Below are positions 25,111 through 33,770 of a stretch of DNA of 64,000 bases, in pieces. Source of the stretch: Streptomyces sp. 135. Its GTDB lineage: Bacteria > Actinomycetota > Actinomycetes > Streptomycetales > Streptomycetaceae. The translations under genes and the position numbers were made by a program. The stretch spans positions 6,882,001 through 6,946,000 of the forward strand of contig NZ_CP075691.1 in the NCBI RefSeq assembly GCF_020026305.1. Reading direction: 5' to 3'. The number at the start of each line of letters is the position of its first letter. Position 1 is the stretch's first letter. A model generated the notes under the pieces. The model was not told where the DNA came from. It made no database searches and saw only the letters and a program-made list of their open reading frames with translations.

Positions 25111-26380
25111 GCAAATGGTCCATGCGCTGGACCACGTGCCGGGCCGGTGCGCTGTCGAGGCCGACGAGTCGTCGGCGGAGCCCCGCGAGCCGGGTCGTGG
25201 CCCGCAGGGAGGTGATTCTCTCGGCCAGGTCCAGGGCGCCCATCGCCGCCGTGGCCGCGCCGTCGACGTCTCTGCGGGCCAGCCGCGCCTCGGCCAGCGA
25301 GGCCGAGTGCAGCAGCCTGTTGCGCGGCTGCTGGTCGCCGAACATCTCCAGGCCGCGCCGCAGGTGCCACTCCGCGCGCTCGGGTCGCCCCAGTTCGAGC
25401 CAGGCCCGCCCGGCGTCGGCCACGATGACGCCGGGAGACAGCCAGTAGGCCCAGGGCTCGCCCTCCCCGCCGTCGTACTGGCTGAGCTCCGCCGCGTTGT
25501 CCAGCGCGCGCTGGCAGCTCGCCTGATCGCCGAGTGCCGCGTGCGCCCTGGCCTCGCGGGTGGCGAGCAGCGCCTGCCGGATGCCGGGCGCCCCCTCGGC
25601 CGCCCCCTTGCGGGCGATGCGGATCAGGCGCAGCGCGTCATGGCCCTGCCCGGCCCAGACGGCCCGGTAGCTCATGCAGGACACGATGTACGCACCGAGC
25701 CCGCGGTCGCCCGCGGTCCGGGCCGCCTGGAGCGCCCGCAGGAAGTGGGCCCTGCTCTCCCGCTCCAGGCCTAGGTCGGCGGCCAGCCACCCGGCCAGCT
25801 GGCCGAGTTCGGCGACGGCCCGGTGGAGCCGGGCGCCGACGTCGGTGTCGTAGGCGTACTCGGCCGTCAACCGCCTCGCCCACCGCAGGTCCTGTCTCGT
25901 CCAGTCCAGGACGAGGTGTCCGCCGCGGTCGTCGTCCAGGCGGCGCAGCTGGCGGATGCGGGCGCCCAGGACGTCGAGGTCGAGGGGGGTGACCTCCTCG
26001 CCGCGGGAGCGCGACGGCGCGGCGGGTCCCTCGGTCACCAGCCAGTCCACGGCCGTCGAGACCAGCTGCCGTCCCGACACCTGAGGCGGCGTCGGGCCGC
26101 CCGGGGAGCATGGCGGCGCCGGCTTCGCGCGGTGGGAGCCGGCCGCGAAGTGCTGGGGCCAGATCGTCTCCACCTCGACGGGTTCCCCCAGCCGCTCGGA
26201 GAGGATCTTCGCCACCACGTGGGGGAGCTGGCGCCGCGGGCAGGAGCCGCGGAGCCAGTTGTACGGCGCCTTGCTGCTGATGGTCCCCGGCCCGCACAGG
26301 TAATTGATCTCGCGGGCGAGTCGCTCGGGTGACCAGGCCAGTCGGGACAGACATCTCGCTAACACCGATGCATCACTCAT
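25079..26380 (-). CDS. Transcriptional regulator with N-terminal HTH-like and TPR-like repeats
   Basis: A 433-residue protein with an N-terminal segment resembling an XRE/NsdA-type region (LARCLSRLAWSPERLAREINYL, ISSKAPYNWLRG), a Pro-rich spacer and then about seven helical repeats (ESRAHFLRALQAARTAGDRGL, ALLATREARAHAALGDQASC, ADAGRAWLELGRPERAEWHL). Such Streptomyces proteins act as pleiotropic or cluster-linked regulators of development and antibiotics. It stands beside the aromatic polyketide cluster and may control it, but this is inference. ATG 26380. The 467 bp to the SARP gene are non-coding. Confidence 0.75.
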   Translation of the reverse strand: MSDASVLARCLSRLAWSPERLAREINYLCGPGTISSKAPYNWLRGSCPRRQLPHVVAKILSERLGEPVEVETIWPQHFAAGSHRAKPAPPCSPGGPTPPQVSGRQLVSTAVDWLVTEGPAAPSRSRGEEVTPLDLDVLGARIRQLRRLDDDRGGHLVLDWTRQDLRWARRLTAEYAYDTDVGARLHRAVAELGQLAGWLAADLGLERESRAHFLRALQAARTAGDRGLGAYIVSCMSYRAVWAGQGHDALRLIRIARKGAAEGAPGIRQALLATREARAHAALGDQASCQRALDNAAELSQYDGGEGEPWAYWLSPGVIVADAGRAWLELGRPERAEWHLRRGLEMFGDQQPRNRLLHSASLAEARLARRDVDGAATAAMGALDLAERITSLRATTRLAGLRRRLVGLDSAPARHVVQRMDHLLAPAELRRAS

Positions 26381-26669
26381 CGATCGCAGACCTTGGTCTC
26401 AAGGCGCTCGGCAGAGGTGCGAACGCCGACAGGTTCAGGTGGGGGGTGGGGGCGGACCCGCGCAAGGGGCCGCGTGCGGTGCTCCCCCGCTCAGGTTTCT
26501 GTGCCTCAAGGGCCCTGCCCATGAGGAAATGCGGTCAATCTGTGATCAGGGACACATGGGGTGTGCAAGTAGTCGATGCGGCGCGGACCAGGTGTTTTTG
26601 CATTCAACTGAATTCAACCGGCACGGCTGCTCCCCATGGCGGGCCCGGTCCAAACCCCGGCCGGTGAAT

Positions 26670-26705
26670 CTGACCGGCCTGACCGATCTGACCGAGCTGA
26701 CCGCT
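26670..26705 (+). repeat. Four CTGACCG repeats at 9-bp spacing
   Basis: CTGACCGnn occurs four times without interruption at 26670, 26679, 26688 and 26697. It sits about 145-180 bp upstream of the SARP start and reads like a multimeric regulator binding site or slippage array. Confidence 0.7.
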
Positions 26706-26781
26706 GGACCGCCTTCACCAAGTGATCGGCGATGTGCTGAAGTTGTTCATATTGCTCGAAAGATTGACAAGAACCCCTGCA

Positions 26782-26799
26782 CTGACAGAGCGCTGACAG
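26782..26799 (+). promoter_or_regulatory. Candidate SARP-binding heptamer pair
   Basis: CTGACAG at 26782-26788 and 26793-26799 are separated by 4 bp, an 11-bp period, which is the geometry of SARP direct-repeat operators. They lie 49 bp before the SARP ATG, suggesting autoregulation. Only two units are clear. Confidence 0.4.
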
Positions 26800-26847
26800 A
26801 CCTCTTCGACCGTCAGGGCCCAATTGGCCCCTCGCATCAGGAGTTCC

Positions 26848-27642
26848 ATGGAAATCGACGTTCTCGGACACGTGTCACTCGCCGCCGGCGGACAGCGCGT
26901 CACGCCGAGCGCCGCGAAGACCAAACAGGTGCTGACCCTCCTTCTGGTCAACGCCAATCATCTGGTCACCCTGCCCACCCTCATCGAGGAACTCTGGGAC
27001 GAGCACCCGCCCGCCACCGCCGTCAGCACTTTGCAGACCTATGTATTCCAGCTGCGCAGGCTTATCGCCCATCTGCTCCCAGAGGAATCCCCCAAGGACA
27101 TACTCGCCACCACGCCGAACGGTTACGTCTTCCATGTCGGCCCCGGGGAATTGGATCTCCACCGCTATGAAGACCTCGTGGGCTGCGGGCGGCGCGCATT
27201 CGCCGCCGGTGACCACGAGAACGCCGCGAAATGCCTCCGCTCGGCCGAACGGCTCTTCACTGGACCCGCGCTGGCGGATATCCGTCCCGGCTGTCATCTC
27301 CAGGCGGAAACCGTACGGCTGGAAGCGGCAAGGACCGGTTCCCTGGAAATCCGCATCGAGGCGGAGCTCGCCCTCGGAAAGCACCATGAACTCCTCAGCG
27401 AACTGAGCGGACTGGCGTCCCGCCACCCGCAACACGAGAATTTCCACCGCCAGTTGATGCTGGCCCTCTACCGGTGCGGCAGCCGCCCACACGCCCTCGA
27501 CGTCTTCAACCGGCTCCGCCGCGCGCTCGTCGAGGACCTGGGGCTGGAGCCCTCCGCGGAACTCCAGCGGTTGCAGCGGGCGATCCTCGCCGCCGACCCA
27601 CGGCTCAGCAGACCGGAGCGGCCGGCGACCGTGGGCGGCTGA
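26848..27642 (+). CDS. SARP-family transcriptional activator of the polyketide cluster
   Basis: A 264-residue activator of the AfsR/DnrI type. The N-terminal OmpR-like winged helix covers about 1-95 (EIDVLGHVSLAAGGQRVTPS, KTKQVLTLLLVNANHLV, VSTLQTYVFQLRRLI). The BTAD domain covers about 100-250 (VGCGRRAFAAGDHENAAKCL, ending ALVEDLGLEPSAELQRLQRA). ATG 26848 follows CAGGAG. No TTA codon was noticed, so bldA control is not indicated. By position this would be the encF-type regulator of enterocin clusters, but I am unsure of that letter. Confidence 0.9.
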   Translation: MEIDVLGHVSLAAGGQRVTPSAAKTKQVLTLLLVNANHLVTLPTLIEELWDEHPPATAVSTLQTYVFQLRRLIAHLLPEESPKDILATTPNGYVFHVGPGELDLHRYEDLVGCGRRAFAAGDHENAAKCLRSAERLFTGPALADIRPGCHLQAETVRLEAARTGSLEIRIEAELALGKHHELLSELSGLASRHPQHENFHRQLMLALYRCGSRPHALDVFNRLRRALVEDLGLEPSAELQRLQRAILAADPRLSRPERPATVGG

Positions 27643-27682
27643 GCCGGAGCCCACGCCGCTCGTACCGCGCGGCCGCCCCGAG

Positions 27683-28135
27683 TCAGTCCTTCGGGAGGTC
27701 GTCGCGGTACACCTGGCGGTGCCTGATGCGCAGCCGGCCCTCCTCGCGGACGAAGACGTCCTCGCACGTGCAGAACAGCTCCAGGACCGAAGCGCCGTCC
27801 CGGGGAGTCCTGATGAGCTGCGCGTAGGTCCTGGCGACCACCGTCCCGTCGGGCCCCGCCCCGACCTCCAGGGCGCTCACGCAGTGCCGCCGCAGCACCC
27901 CCTGCTCCACCAGCTTGCGCGCCGCCGCCGCGGCCCCGTCCGCGATCGCGGCGCGGCCCGTCTGCGGATCGGGGCGGGCGTTGGTCCTGAAGACGGCGTC
28001 CTCGGTGAAGTCGCCCGTCCAGTCCGCCACGCGGCCCTCGTCCATGGCACGCATATGGCGTCCGTAGAACTGCTGGAGCTCCACGTACAGCGCGGTCGTG
28101 TCGATGTGGCCCGCCGAACCCTCCACTGCTGTCAT
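27683..28135 (-). CDS. NTF2/SnoaL-like protein of the enterocin cluster
   Basis: A 150-residue protein with the SnoaL/nuclear transport factor 2 fold: a long N-terminal helix pair (LYVELQQFYGRHMRAMDEGRV), a strand with WTGDFTEDAVFRTN and closing beta strands (VLELFCTCEDVFVREEGRLR). Relatives act as cyclases, hydroxylases or accessory proteins in aromatic polyketide pathways. By gene order it may correspond to encG, whose function I do not know. It is divergent from encH. AGGGGAG lies upstream of ATG 28135. Confidence 0.8.
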   Translation of the reverse strand: MTAVEGSAGHIDTTALYVELQQFYGRHMRAMDEGRVADWTGDFTEDAVFRTNARPDPQTGRAAIADGAAAAARKLVEQGVLRRHCVSALEVGAGPDGTVVARTYAQLIRTPRDGASVLELFCTCEDVFVREEGRLRIRHRQVYRDDLPKD

Positions 28136-28334
28136 GCCGCCTGCTCCCCTCGAAGCCAGATTCCGGCTGCTGTCCCGGTGACCGTCGCACCGCACGGTCG
28201 AGCGGCGGTACAGGGCGGATCTCGCCGCCTGGTCCAGGCGCGCTTGCTCGGCTTTCGACCGCCGCGTGATGCAGTGCCGGACAACCGAGGCCTGCCGCCC
28301 GCCAGGCCTTTCGAGCGACGGAAGGCGTATTCCC

Positions 28335-29939
28335 GTGAGCCCGTCACCCATCGCAGGCGCGATGCTTTTCGACCGCGCACGCGCCGCCGCGCAGCCGCGC
28401 TGGAACACCATCGGCGAGCTGCTGCGCGACTCCGCCGACCGCTACGGCGACTGGGAGTTCCTGCGCTTCCCGGGGAAGTCCCTGAGCTTCGTCGAAGTGG
28501 AGGCGTACACCGGGCGGTTGGCCCGGGTCCTCATGGCGCACGGCGTGCGCCCCGGTGACCGCGTGGCGATCATGATGGGCAACGTGCCCGGATGGCCGCT
28601 GAGCTGGCTCGCCGTGACCAGGGCCGGGGCCATCGCCGTACCCGTCAACGCGCGCTGCGGCGAGGCCGACCTCAGACATGTGCTGACGGACTCCGGCAGC
28701 GTCCTCGCGCTCGCCTCGGAGGAGTGCGCCGGACTGATGCGGGCCGTGGCGGCGGACATCGGCACCCTCACCGAGGTGTGCACCCTGGGCGGCCTCGCCG
28801 CCGAACTCGCCGGCACCCGGCCCGACGACCCCGGCGTCCGCGTCGCGCCTTCGCACCTGGCCAACCTCCAGTACACCTCGGGGACCACGGGCTTCCCCAA
28901 GGCCTGCATGCTCTCCCACGACTACTGGCTCAGGACCGCCTGGCTGATGGCGCTGGCCGCCGAACTCCACGCCGACGACGTCGTCCTGACCGCACAGGCC
29001 TTCTCCTACATGGACCCGCAGTGGAACGCGCTGATGTGCCTGATGGGCGGCGTGCCCCTCGTCGTGCTCCCGCGGTTCTCCGCCTCCGGCTTCTGGGGCG
29101 CCGTACGCGAACACGGGGCGACGCTGACCTACGTACTGGGCACGATGCCCCTGCTGATGTCCAAGCAGCCCCGGCATCCGCTGGACCGCGACAACTCCAT
29201 GCGCCTGGTTCTCTGTTCGGGAATCGCCCGGGAACGGCACCGCGATTTCGAGGAGCGCTGGGGCGCGCCGTGGCGGGAGGTCTACGGCTCGACCGAGAGC
29301 GGACTCGACCTGTTCGTCCCGCCGTACGCCGCCGAGACCGTCGGCAGCGGCGCCATGGGGCTGCCTCCCCAGGGCAAGGAGGTCCTGGTCGTCGACGGCG
29401 CGGGCAGTCAGCTGCCGACCGGTGAGGCCGGTGAGATCGTCGTCCGGGGCAAACCGATGATGGACGGCTACTGGAACCACCCGGAGGCGACGGCGCGGGC
29501 GTTCAGAGGCGGCCGGTTCCACACCGGGGACCTGGGCTTCCGTGACGAGGCCGGATACATCCACCACGCGGGACGCCTCAAGGACATGATCCGAAGGGGC
29601 GGCGAGAACATCTCGCCCGCCGAGGTGGAGGCCGTACTGGAGGGCCACTCCGCCGTGCTGGCCGCAGCCGTCGTCGCCATCCCCGACCCGCTCTTCGAGG
29701 AGCTGCCGAAGGCCTTCGTGCAGCTGCGGCCAGGCCGCGTTCCCGACGCCGGGACGGCCACGAGCGTGCTCGACCACGCCCGTCGGCGCCTCGCACGGTT
29801 CAAGGTGCCCGCCTACCTGGAGTTCGTCGACGCCTTCCCGATGACGCCCTCGGCGCGCATCCAGAAGCGGAAACTGCTGGAACCGGCACGGGACCAGCGC
29901 GCGGGTTCCTTCGACGCCGCCCGCGACGCGTGGGCGTGA
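28335..29939 (+). CDS. encH: Cinnamate:CoA ligase (EncH-like)
   Basis: A 534-residue adenylate-forming enzyme predicted to convert cinnamic acid to cinnamoyl-CoA in the plant-like benzoyl-CoA route of enterocin. The AMP-binding P-loop-like motif is QYTSGTTGFPKACMLSH, then YGSTESGLD, then GRFHTGDLGFRDEAGYIHHA and the C-terminal RIQKRKLLEP with the conserved Lys. GTG 28335 is chosen because GGAAGG lies nine bases upstream. It is followed by encI 26 bp later. The substrate is inferred from the presence of the ammonia-lyase, hydratase and thiolase genes. Confidence 0.9.
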   Translation: MSPSPIAGAMLFDRARAAAQPRWNTIGELLRDSADRYGDWEFLRFPGKSLSFVEVEAYTGRLARVLMAHGVRPGDRVAIMMGNVPGWPLSWLAVTRAGAIAVPVNARCGEADLRHVLTDSGSVLALASEECAGLMRAVAADIGTLTEVCTLGGLAAELAGTRPDDPGVRVAPSHLANLQYTSGTTGFPKACMLSHDYWLRTAWLMALAAELHADDVVLTAQAFSYMDPQWNALMCLMGGVPLVVLPRFSASGFWGAVREHGATLTYVLGTMPLLMSKQPRHPLDRDNSMRLVLCSGIARERHRDFEERWGAPWREVYGSTESGLDLFVPPYAAETVGSGAMGLPPQGKEVLVVDGAGSQLPTGEAGEIVVRGKPMMDGYWNHPEATARAFRGGRFHTGDLGFRDEAGYIHHAGRLKDMIRRGGENISPAEVEAVLEGHSAVLAAAVVAIPDPLFEELPKAFVQLRPGRVPDAGTATSVLDHARRRLARFKVPAYLEFVDAFPMTPSARIQKRKLLEPARDQRAGSFDAARDAWA

Positions 29940-29965
29940 CCACCGACACGAAAGGGGGGTGCTCC

Positions 29966-30745
29966 ATGACGGCTTGGGAGCCCCGGTCCGGCCACATCGA
30001 CGTATCCGTACGCGACCGCGTGGCCGTGGTCACCCTGGACCGGCCGGAGAAACTGAACGCCCTCACCGGGGACATGCGCCGCGAACTCGCCGCGCTGCTA
30101 CGGCACTTCGGCGACGGCCGACAGGTGTGCGGCGTCGTCCTCACGGGCACAGGGCGGGCCTTCTCGGCGGGGGAGGACCTGCGCGAGGCGGCCGCGACCG
30201 GGCCGAACGGGATGGTCCTTGAGGCCGAACTGTTCCACGACATCACCCGCGCGGCACTGCGGACGCGCGTCCCGACCGTCGCCGCACTCAACGGCGTGGC
30301 CGTCGGCGGCGCCGGTGAGATGACGCTCTGCTTCGACGCCCGGCTCGGGACCCCGGAGGCCGCGTACCACTTCCCGGAGAACGACATCGGCCTGACCGTC
30401 ACCAACGCGGCCAGCGTCCTTCTGCCGCGCCTGGTGGGCGCGGCCGAAGCGCTGCGGCTCGTCCTGGACAGTGCACGTGTCGACGCCCAACAGGCCCGGG
30501 AAATCGGCCTGTTGGACGACGTCGTGGCACCGGACGATCTGCTGCCGGCCGCGATCCGCCTCGTACGCCGATGGGGCCGGCCCGGCGCGGCCACCGCCGC
30601 CCATCTCGCCCTGCTGCGCCCCTCGCCGGACTTGGTCGAGGCCGCCCTCGGGCGGGAGACGCGGGCCGTGCGGCACACCGAGGACACCGGCAGCGCGCGA
30701 GCGGGCATCGAACGGTTCATCGCGGCGCGGGACGCCCGCCGGTAG
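29966..30745 (+). CDS. encI: Cinnamoyl-CoA hydratase (EncI-like, crotonase family)
   Basis: A 259-residue crotonase-fold enzyme expected to hydrate cinnamoyl-CoA to 3-hydroxy-3-phenylpropionyl-CoA. The oxyanion-hole segments are TGRAFSAGEDL and GVAVGGAGEMTLCFDARLG. The second holds the position of one catalytic Glu in hydratases (GAGEMTL), and PENDIGLTV follows. AAAGGGGGG precedes ATG 29966. It is the last gene of the short encH-encI operon, ended by a strong hairpin. Confidence 0.9.
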   Translation: MTAWEPRSGHIDVSVRDRVAVVTLDRPEKLNALTGDMRRELAALLRHFGDGRQVCGVVLTGTGRAFSAGEDLREAAATGPNGMVLEAELFHDITRAALRTRVPTVAALNGVAVGGAGEMTLCFDARLGTPEAAYHFPENDIGLTVTNAASVLLPRLVGAAEALRLVLDSARVDAQQAREIGLLDDVVAPDDLLPAAIRLVRRWGRPGAATAAHLALLRPSPDLVEAALGRETRAVRHTEDTGSARAGIERFIAARDARR

Positions 30746-30750
30746 CAGGA

Positions 30751-30784
30751 GTGTGGCCTCCGCCGGAGTCGGCGGAGGCCACAC
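30751..30784. terminator. Bidirectional terminator between encI and encJ
   Basis: GTGTGGCCTCCGCC (30751-30764) and GGCGGAGGCCACAC (30771-30784) form a perfect 14-bp stem with a six-base loop, six bases after the encI stop and 33 bases from the encJ stop on the other strand. Confidence 0.92.
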
Positions 30785-30817
30785 CATTGCCTCGTGTCCC
30801 TGGACGGGGCGGGCGTG

Positions 30818-32020
30818 TCAGCCGGTGACCTCGACGACCAGCGCGGCCGCCGTGTCCCCGGCCGCGCACCCCGTGAACAGCCCGACGCCACCACCGCGCA
30901 GCCGCAGCTCCTCGACGAGTTCGGCGACGGAACGCAGCCCCGTCGGGCCCTGCGGATGGCCGAAGACGAGACTGCTGCCGTACGCGTTCATGGCCTCCGG
31001 CGCCACCCCCGTCTCGCGGGCGAAGTAGAGGTCGTTGACCGCGAAGGGGTTGTGCGTCGTGATCGCGTCGACGTCCGTGATCTCCCGGCCCGCCGCCTTC
31101 AGCGCCGCCCCCGCCGCGGGCACCAGCGCCTGCGGCATGTGCAGCGGCGCCACCCGCGCGAAACCGGCCGCCAGCAGGCGTACGTACCCTTCGCCGCCGG
31201 ACAGGTCCCTCGCCCGCCGGGCCGTGGTGACCAGTGCGCCCGCCGAGCCGTCCGCCGGGTGGGTCTGGGAGGCGGCCGTGTGGACGCCGCCCGGCCGGGC
31301 CGCGGGCAGTCGCCCCGCCCGGCCGGGCTCCACCGGCCGCACCCCTTCGTCGGCCGAGACGACCACCGGCTCCCCGTCGTCGGCCGGAGTGACGGCGGCA
31401 TCGACCATGTACCGCCGCTGGAAGGCCCGGTCGTCGGCGAGGGCCGCCGCGTACTGCTGCGAGCGCAGGACGGCCAGCGCGTCCGCGTCGCGGCGCGTGA
31501 ATCCGCACTCCGCCGCCACCGTCTCCGCGGTGGCCAGCATGTTCTCGCCGGTACAGGGATCACGCGCGAAGCTGTCCTTGACCCAGTCCTCCGCCACGGG
31601 CTCCCGCCCTGCGCCCGGCACCGGCCAGGTCAGCCGGGGCCCGTTGCTCGTACGGTCCGCCGTCACCACCAGCTGCGGACCCGCGCCGCCGGCGACCGTG
31701 CCCGCGGCCTGGTGCAGGGCGGCCACCGACGTCGCACACGCCTGGCTGACCATCGGCCCCGAGACGCCGGGCAGGCCGAGGCGGGTGGCGACGGTCGGGG
31801 CACCGTAGAAGATGGCGGGCTGCGGGACCGTCCAGCCCAGGACCAGACCGTCCACCTCGCCCCGGTCGATGCCCCGCTGCGCCAGCGCCCTGTCGGTGAC
31901 GCAGACGGCGAGGTCGAGGCCGGAGACCGCGGCGAGAGAGCCTCCCCACTTCACGAACGGCGAGGACCACAGCCCGCCGAGCGGGATCCCCACGTCCTGA
32001 TACGCCACCCCGGACGTCAC
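30818..32020 (-). CDS. encJ: Beta-ketothiolase (EncJ-like) for benzoyl-CoA formation
   Basis: A 400-residue thiolase-superfamily enzyme that would cleave 3-oxo-3-phenylpropionyl-CoA to benzoyl-CoA and acetyl-CoA. The active-site Cys is in VSQACATSVAALHQA, the His motif is DAITTHNPFAVNDLYFA and the C-terminal Cys is in LFTGCAAGDTAAA. The dehydrogenase for the step before it is not in the window. GTG 32020 overlaps the encK stop by four bases (GTGA), so translation is coupled. It is third in the encD-encK-encJ operon. Confidence 0.9.
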   Translation of the reverse strand: MTSGVAYQDVGIPLGGLWSSPFVKWGGSLAAVSGLDLAVCVTDRALAQRGIDRGEVDGLVLGWTVPQPAIFYGAPTVATRLGLPGVSGPMVSQACATSVAALHQAAGTVAGGAGPQLVVTADRTSNGPRLTWPVPGAGREPVAEDWVKDSFARDPCTGENMLATAETVAAECGFTRRDADALAVLRSQQYAAALADDRAFQRRYMVDAAVTPADDGEPVVVSADEGVRPVEPGRAGRLPAARPGGVHTAASQTHPADGSAGALVTTARRARDLSGGEGYVRLLAAGFARVAPLHMPQALVPAAGAALKAAGREITDVDAITTHNPFAVNDLYFARETGVAPEAMNAYGSSLVFGHPQGPTGLRSVAELVEELRLRGGGVGLFTGCAAGDTAAALVVEVTG

Positions 32021-32769
32021 GGGCGCCCGCCTCCGCCACCCGGGGCGTTGCGCACGGAGCCGCCCCGGCCGTCCGCGCCGGCCGGGGACGCCTTCGCCAC
32101 GAACAGGGCGACGCTGCCCCTGACTTCGAGCCAGTGCCAGTCGAAGTACCGCTCCAGCGCGTCGTGCAGCATCGGCACGCTGTCCAGCTGGTTGTGGAAC
32201 GAACCCTGGCGCTGGTAGAGCCGGTTGAACGCCCGCGAGACCGGGGTGTGGGGGACACCGCGCGTCAGGACGGTGCTGCCGAACAGCACACCCCCCGGCG
32301 CCAGGGCCTGCCGCAGGTGCTTGAAGACCAGCTGCTTGCCCTGCGGAGGGTTCGGCACGCAGTGCAGCACGTAGTTGAAGGCGATCGAGGAGAAGCCCGG
32401 CCCGCCGAAGTCCGGCAGCGGTTCGAGCACGTCCGCCTGCCGGGTGCGCGGCGCGTAGCGGCTCAGCCGCTGGGCCACGAACCGCAGCGGGTCCGGGTTG
32501 AGGTCCAGCAGGGTGATGTCGGGATCGGCCGTCGGGAAACGGCAGTGGTCGAGGTAGTAGCCGGACCCCGGGCCCACCTCCAGATGGGAGGAGCTGATCC
32601 AGGAGTTGTAGTGCCCCAGCAGGCGCGCCTTGGGACAGCGCCACAGCAGGCGGTTCGACGCCTTCACCACCACGGCGTCGTACAGCCTCAGGCGCCGCTC
32701 CTCGTAGTAGGGCTGGCCCTCGAACTCCTCGCCCGGCGAGAGAGACGATGCCGGTACCTGAACGGTCAT
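32017..32769 (-). CDS. encK: SAM-dependent O-methyltransferase (EncK-like)
   Basis: A 250-residue class I methyltransferase. The SAM-binding motif I is SSHLEVGPGSGYYLDHC, with LLDLNPDPLRFVAQRL (motif II, acidic end of strand 2) and APGGVLFGST. In enterocin biosynthesis EncK methylates the pyrone oxygen, a role inferred here from gene context. AAGGGG lies before ATG 32769. It overlaps encJ. Confidence 0.9.
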   Translation of the reverse strand: MTVQVPASSLSPGEEFEGQPYYEERRLRLYDAVVVKASNRLLWRCPKARLLGHYNSWISSSHLEVGPGSGYYLDHCRFPTADPDITLLDLNPDPLRFVAQRLSRYAPRTRQADVLEPLPDFGGPGFSSIAFNYVLHCVPNPPQGKQLVFKHLRQALAPGGVLFGSTVLTRGVPHTPVSRAFNRLYQRQGSFHNQLDSVPMLHDALERYFDWHWLEVRGSVALFVAKASPAGADGRGGSVRNAPGGGGGRP

Positions 32770-32797
32770 ATGTCCATACCCCTTGCGGTCGTGGAGA

Positions 32798-33601
32798 TCA
32801 GTGGCTGCCGAGTCCGCCGCAGACGTTCAGCGCCTGGGCCGTCACCGAGCCGGCCGCCGGGCCGACGAGGTAGCGCACCATCGCGGCGACCTCCTCGGGC
32901 GTCGAGTAGCGGCCGAGCGGGATCTTCGCCTCGAAGTCCGCGAGCACCTGCTCCTCGCTGACGTGGGTGAGCCGCGCGTAGCTCTTGCGGATGTCCTGCG
33001 CCATGGGCGTCTCCACATAGCCGGGGCACACCGCGTTCACCGTCGGCCCGGTGGCCGCGTACTCCTTCGCCAAGGCCTTCGTGAAGCCGATGACCCCGGC
33101 CTTGGACGCGGAGTAGGGGGCGCCGAAGGGGACGCCCTGTTTGCCGCCCGTGGAGGCGATGTTGATGATGCGCCCACCGGGACGCCTGATCGGCTCGCTG
33201 GCGTTGATCACCGCGCGGGTCACCCAGAAGACGCTGTGGAGGTTGGTGTCGATGACGTCGAGCCACAGGTCGTCGGAGAGCTCCGCGGTGGGGCCGCCGC
33301 CCCCGCGGCCGGCGTTGTTGACCAGCACCCGCGGGGCGCCGTGGTCCCGCACGACCTCCTTGACCATGGCCTGTACGGCCTCCCGGTCGCGTACGTCGCA
33401 GGTGTACCCGGCGACATCGAAGGCGTCGTCCTCGGCGCGCAGCGAGGAGAGCGCGAAGTGGAGCCTGCCCGGGTCGCGTCCGACGACGACCACGGTGAGG
33501 CCGTCCGCCAGCAGGGCGCGGGCGATGGCGAACCCGATGCCGCTCGTGCCACCGGTGACCAGGGCGACGTCCCTCGGGCTGTGTTCGGCTGATGTAGGCA
33601 T
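32798..33601 (-). CDS. encD: Type II polyketide ketoreductase (EncD-like, ActIII family)
   Basis: A 267-residue SDR that reduces one keto group of the nascent poly-beta-ketone, using NADPH. The nucleotide motif is VTGGTSGIG, with LVNNAGRGGGG, the catalytic Ser in NIASTGGKQG, the Tyr/Lys in PYSASKAG, NAVCPGYVETPMA and the C-terminal ALNVCGGLG typical of ActIII-type ketoreductases. No clear ribosome binding site precedes ATG 33601. It is divergent from encA across about 170 bp. Confidence 0.95.
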   Translation of the reverse strand: MPTSAEHSPRDVALVTGGTSGIGFAIARALLADGLTVVVVGRDPGRLHFALSSLRAEDDAFDVAGYTCDVRDREAVQAMVKEVVRDHGAPRVLVNNAGRGGGGPTAELSDDLWLDVIDTNLHSVFWVTRAVINASEPIRRPGGRIINIASTGGKQGVPFGAPYSASKAGVIGFTKALAKEYAATGPTVNAVCPGYVETPMAQDIRKSYARLTHVSEEQVLADFEAKIPLGRYSTPEEVAAMVRYLVGPAAGSVTAQALNVCGGLGSH

Positions 33602-33770
33602 GGGGACAGGGTCGGCGCGGGCGATGCAGCGGCGGTCCAGTGGCGCTCGTGCCGCCCTTGAGCGGTGAGCGGCGGGTGGTGTGCCTGCGGTGGGCGGCGT
33701 GCACCGCCTTGCTCTGCGCCGGACCCCGCCTGGATCAGGGCTCTAGCGGGCCCCGGCAGGGTCTCCCACC
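33602..33770. promoter_or_regulatory. Divergent promoter region of the encD and encA operons
   Basis: This is a 169-bp intergenic region from which the encDKJ operon and the encABCL(M) operon diverge. GAGCGGTGAGCGGCGGG near 33660 and GGTGGTGTGCCTGCGGTGGG near 33678 are short repeats, but no clear SARP heptamer array was seen. A promoter function is inferred from gene orientation. Confidence 0.5.

Larger units (their letters stand above)
26381..26847. promoter_or_regulatory. Divergent upstream region of the SARP gene with two repeat sets
   Basis: No gene is seen in these 467 bp. They are less GC-rich than the surroundings. They contain four exact 9-bp-spaced CTGACCG heptamers (starts 26670, 26679, 26688, 26697) and two CTGACAG heptamers 11 bp apart (26782, 26793), the latter about 50 bp before the SARP start. 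Confidence 0.65.

Noticed and set aside
26848-27642. bldA (TTA codon) control of the SARP gene
   Set aside because: No in-frame TTA codon was found when the gene was read; the TTA-looking triplets are out of frame.
32034-32770. Second plus-strand coding gene opposite encK
   Set aside because: It is the antisense of a methyltransferase with intact SAM motifs and lacks any domain.
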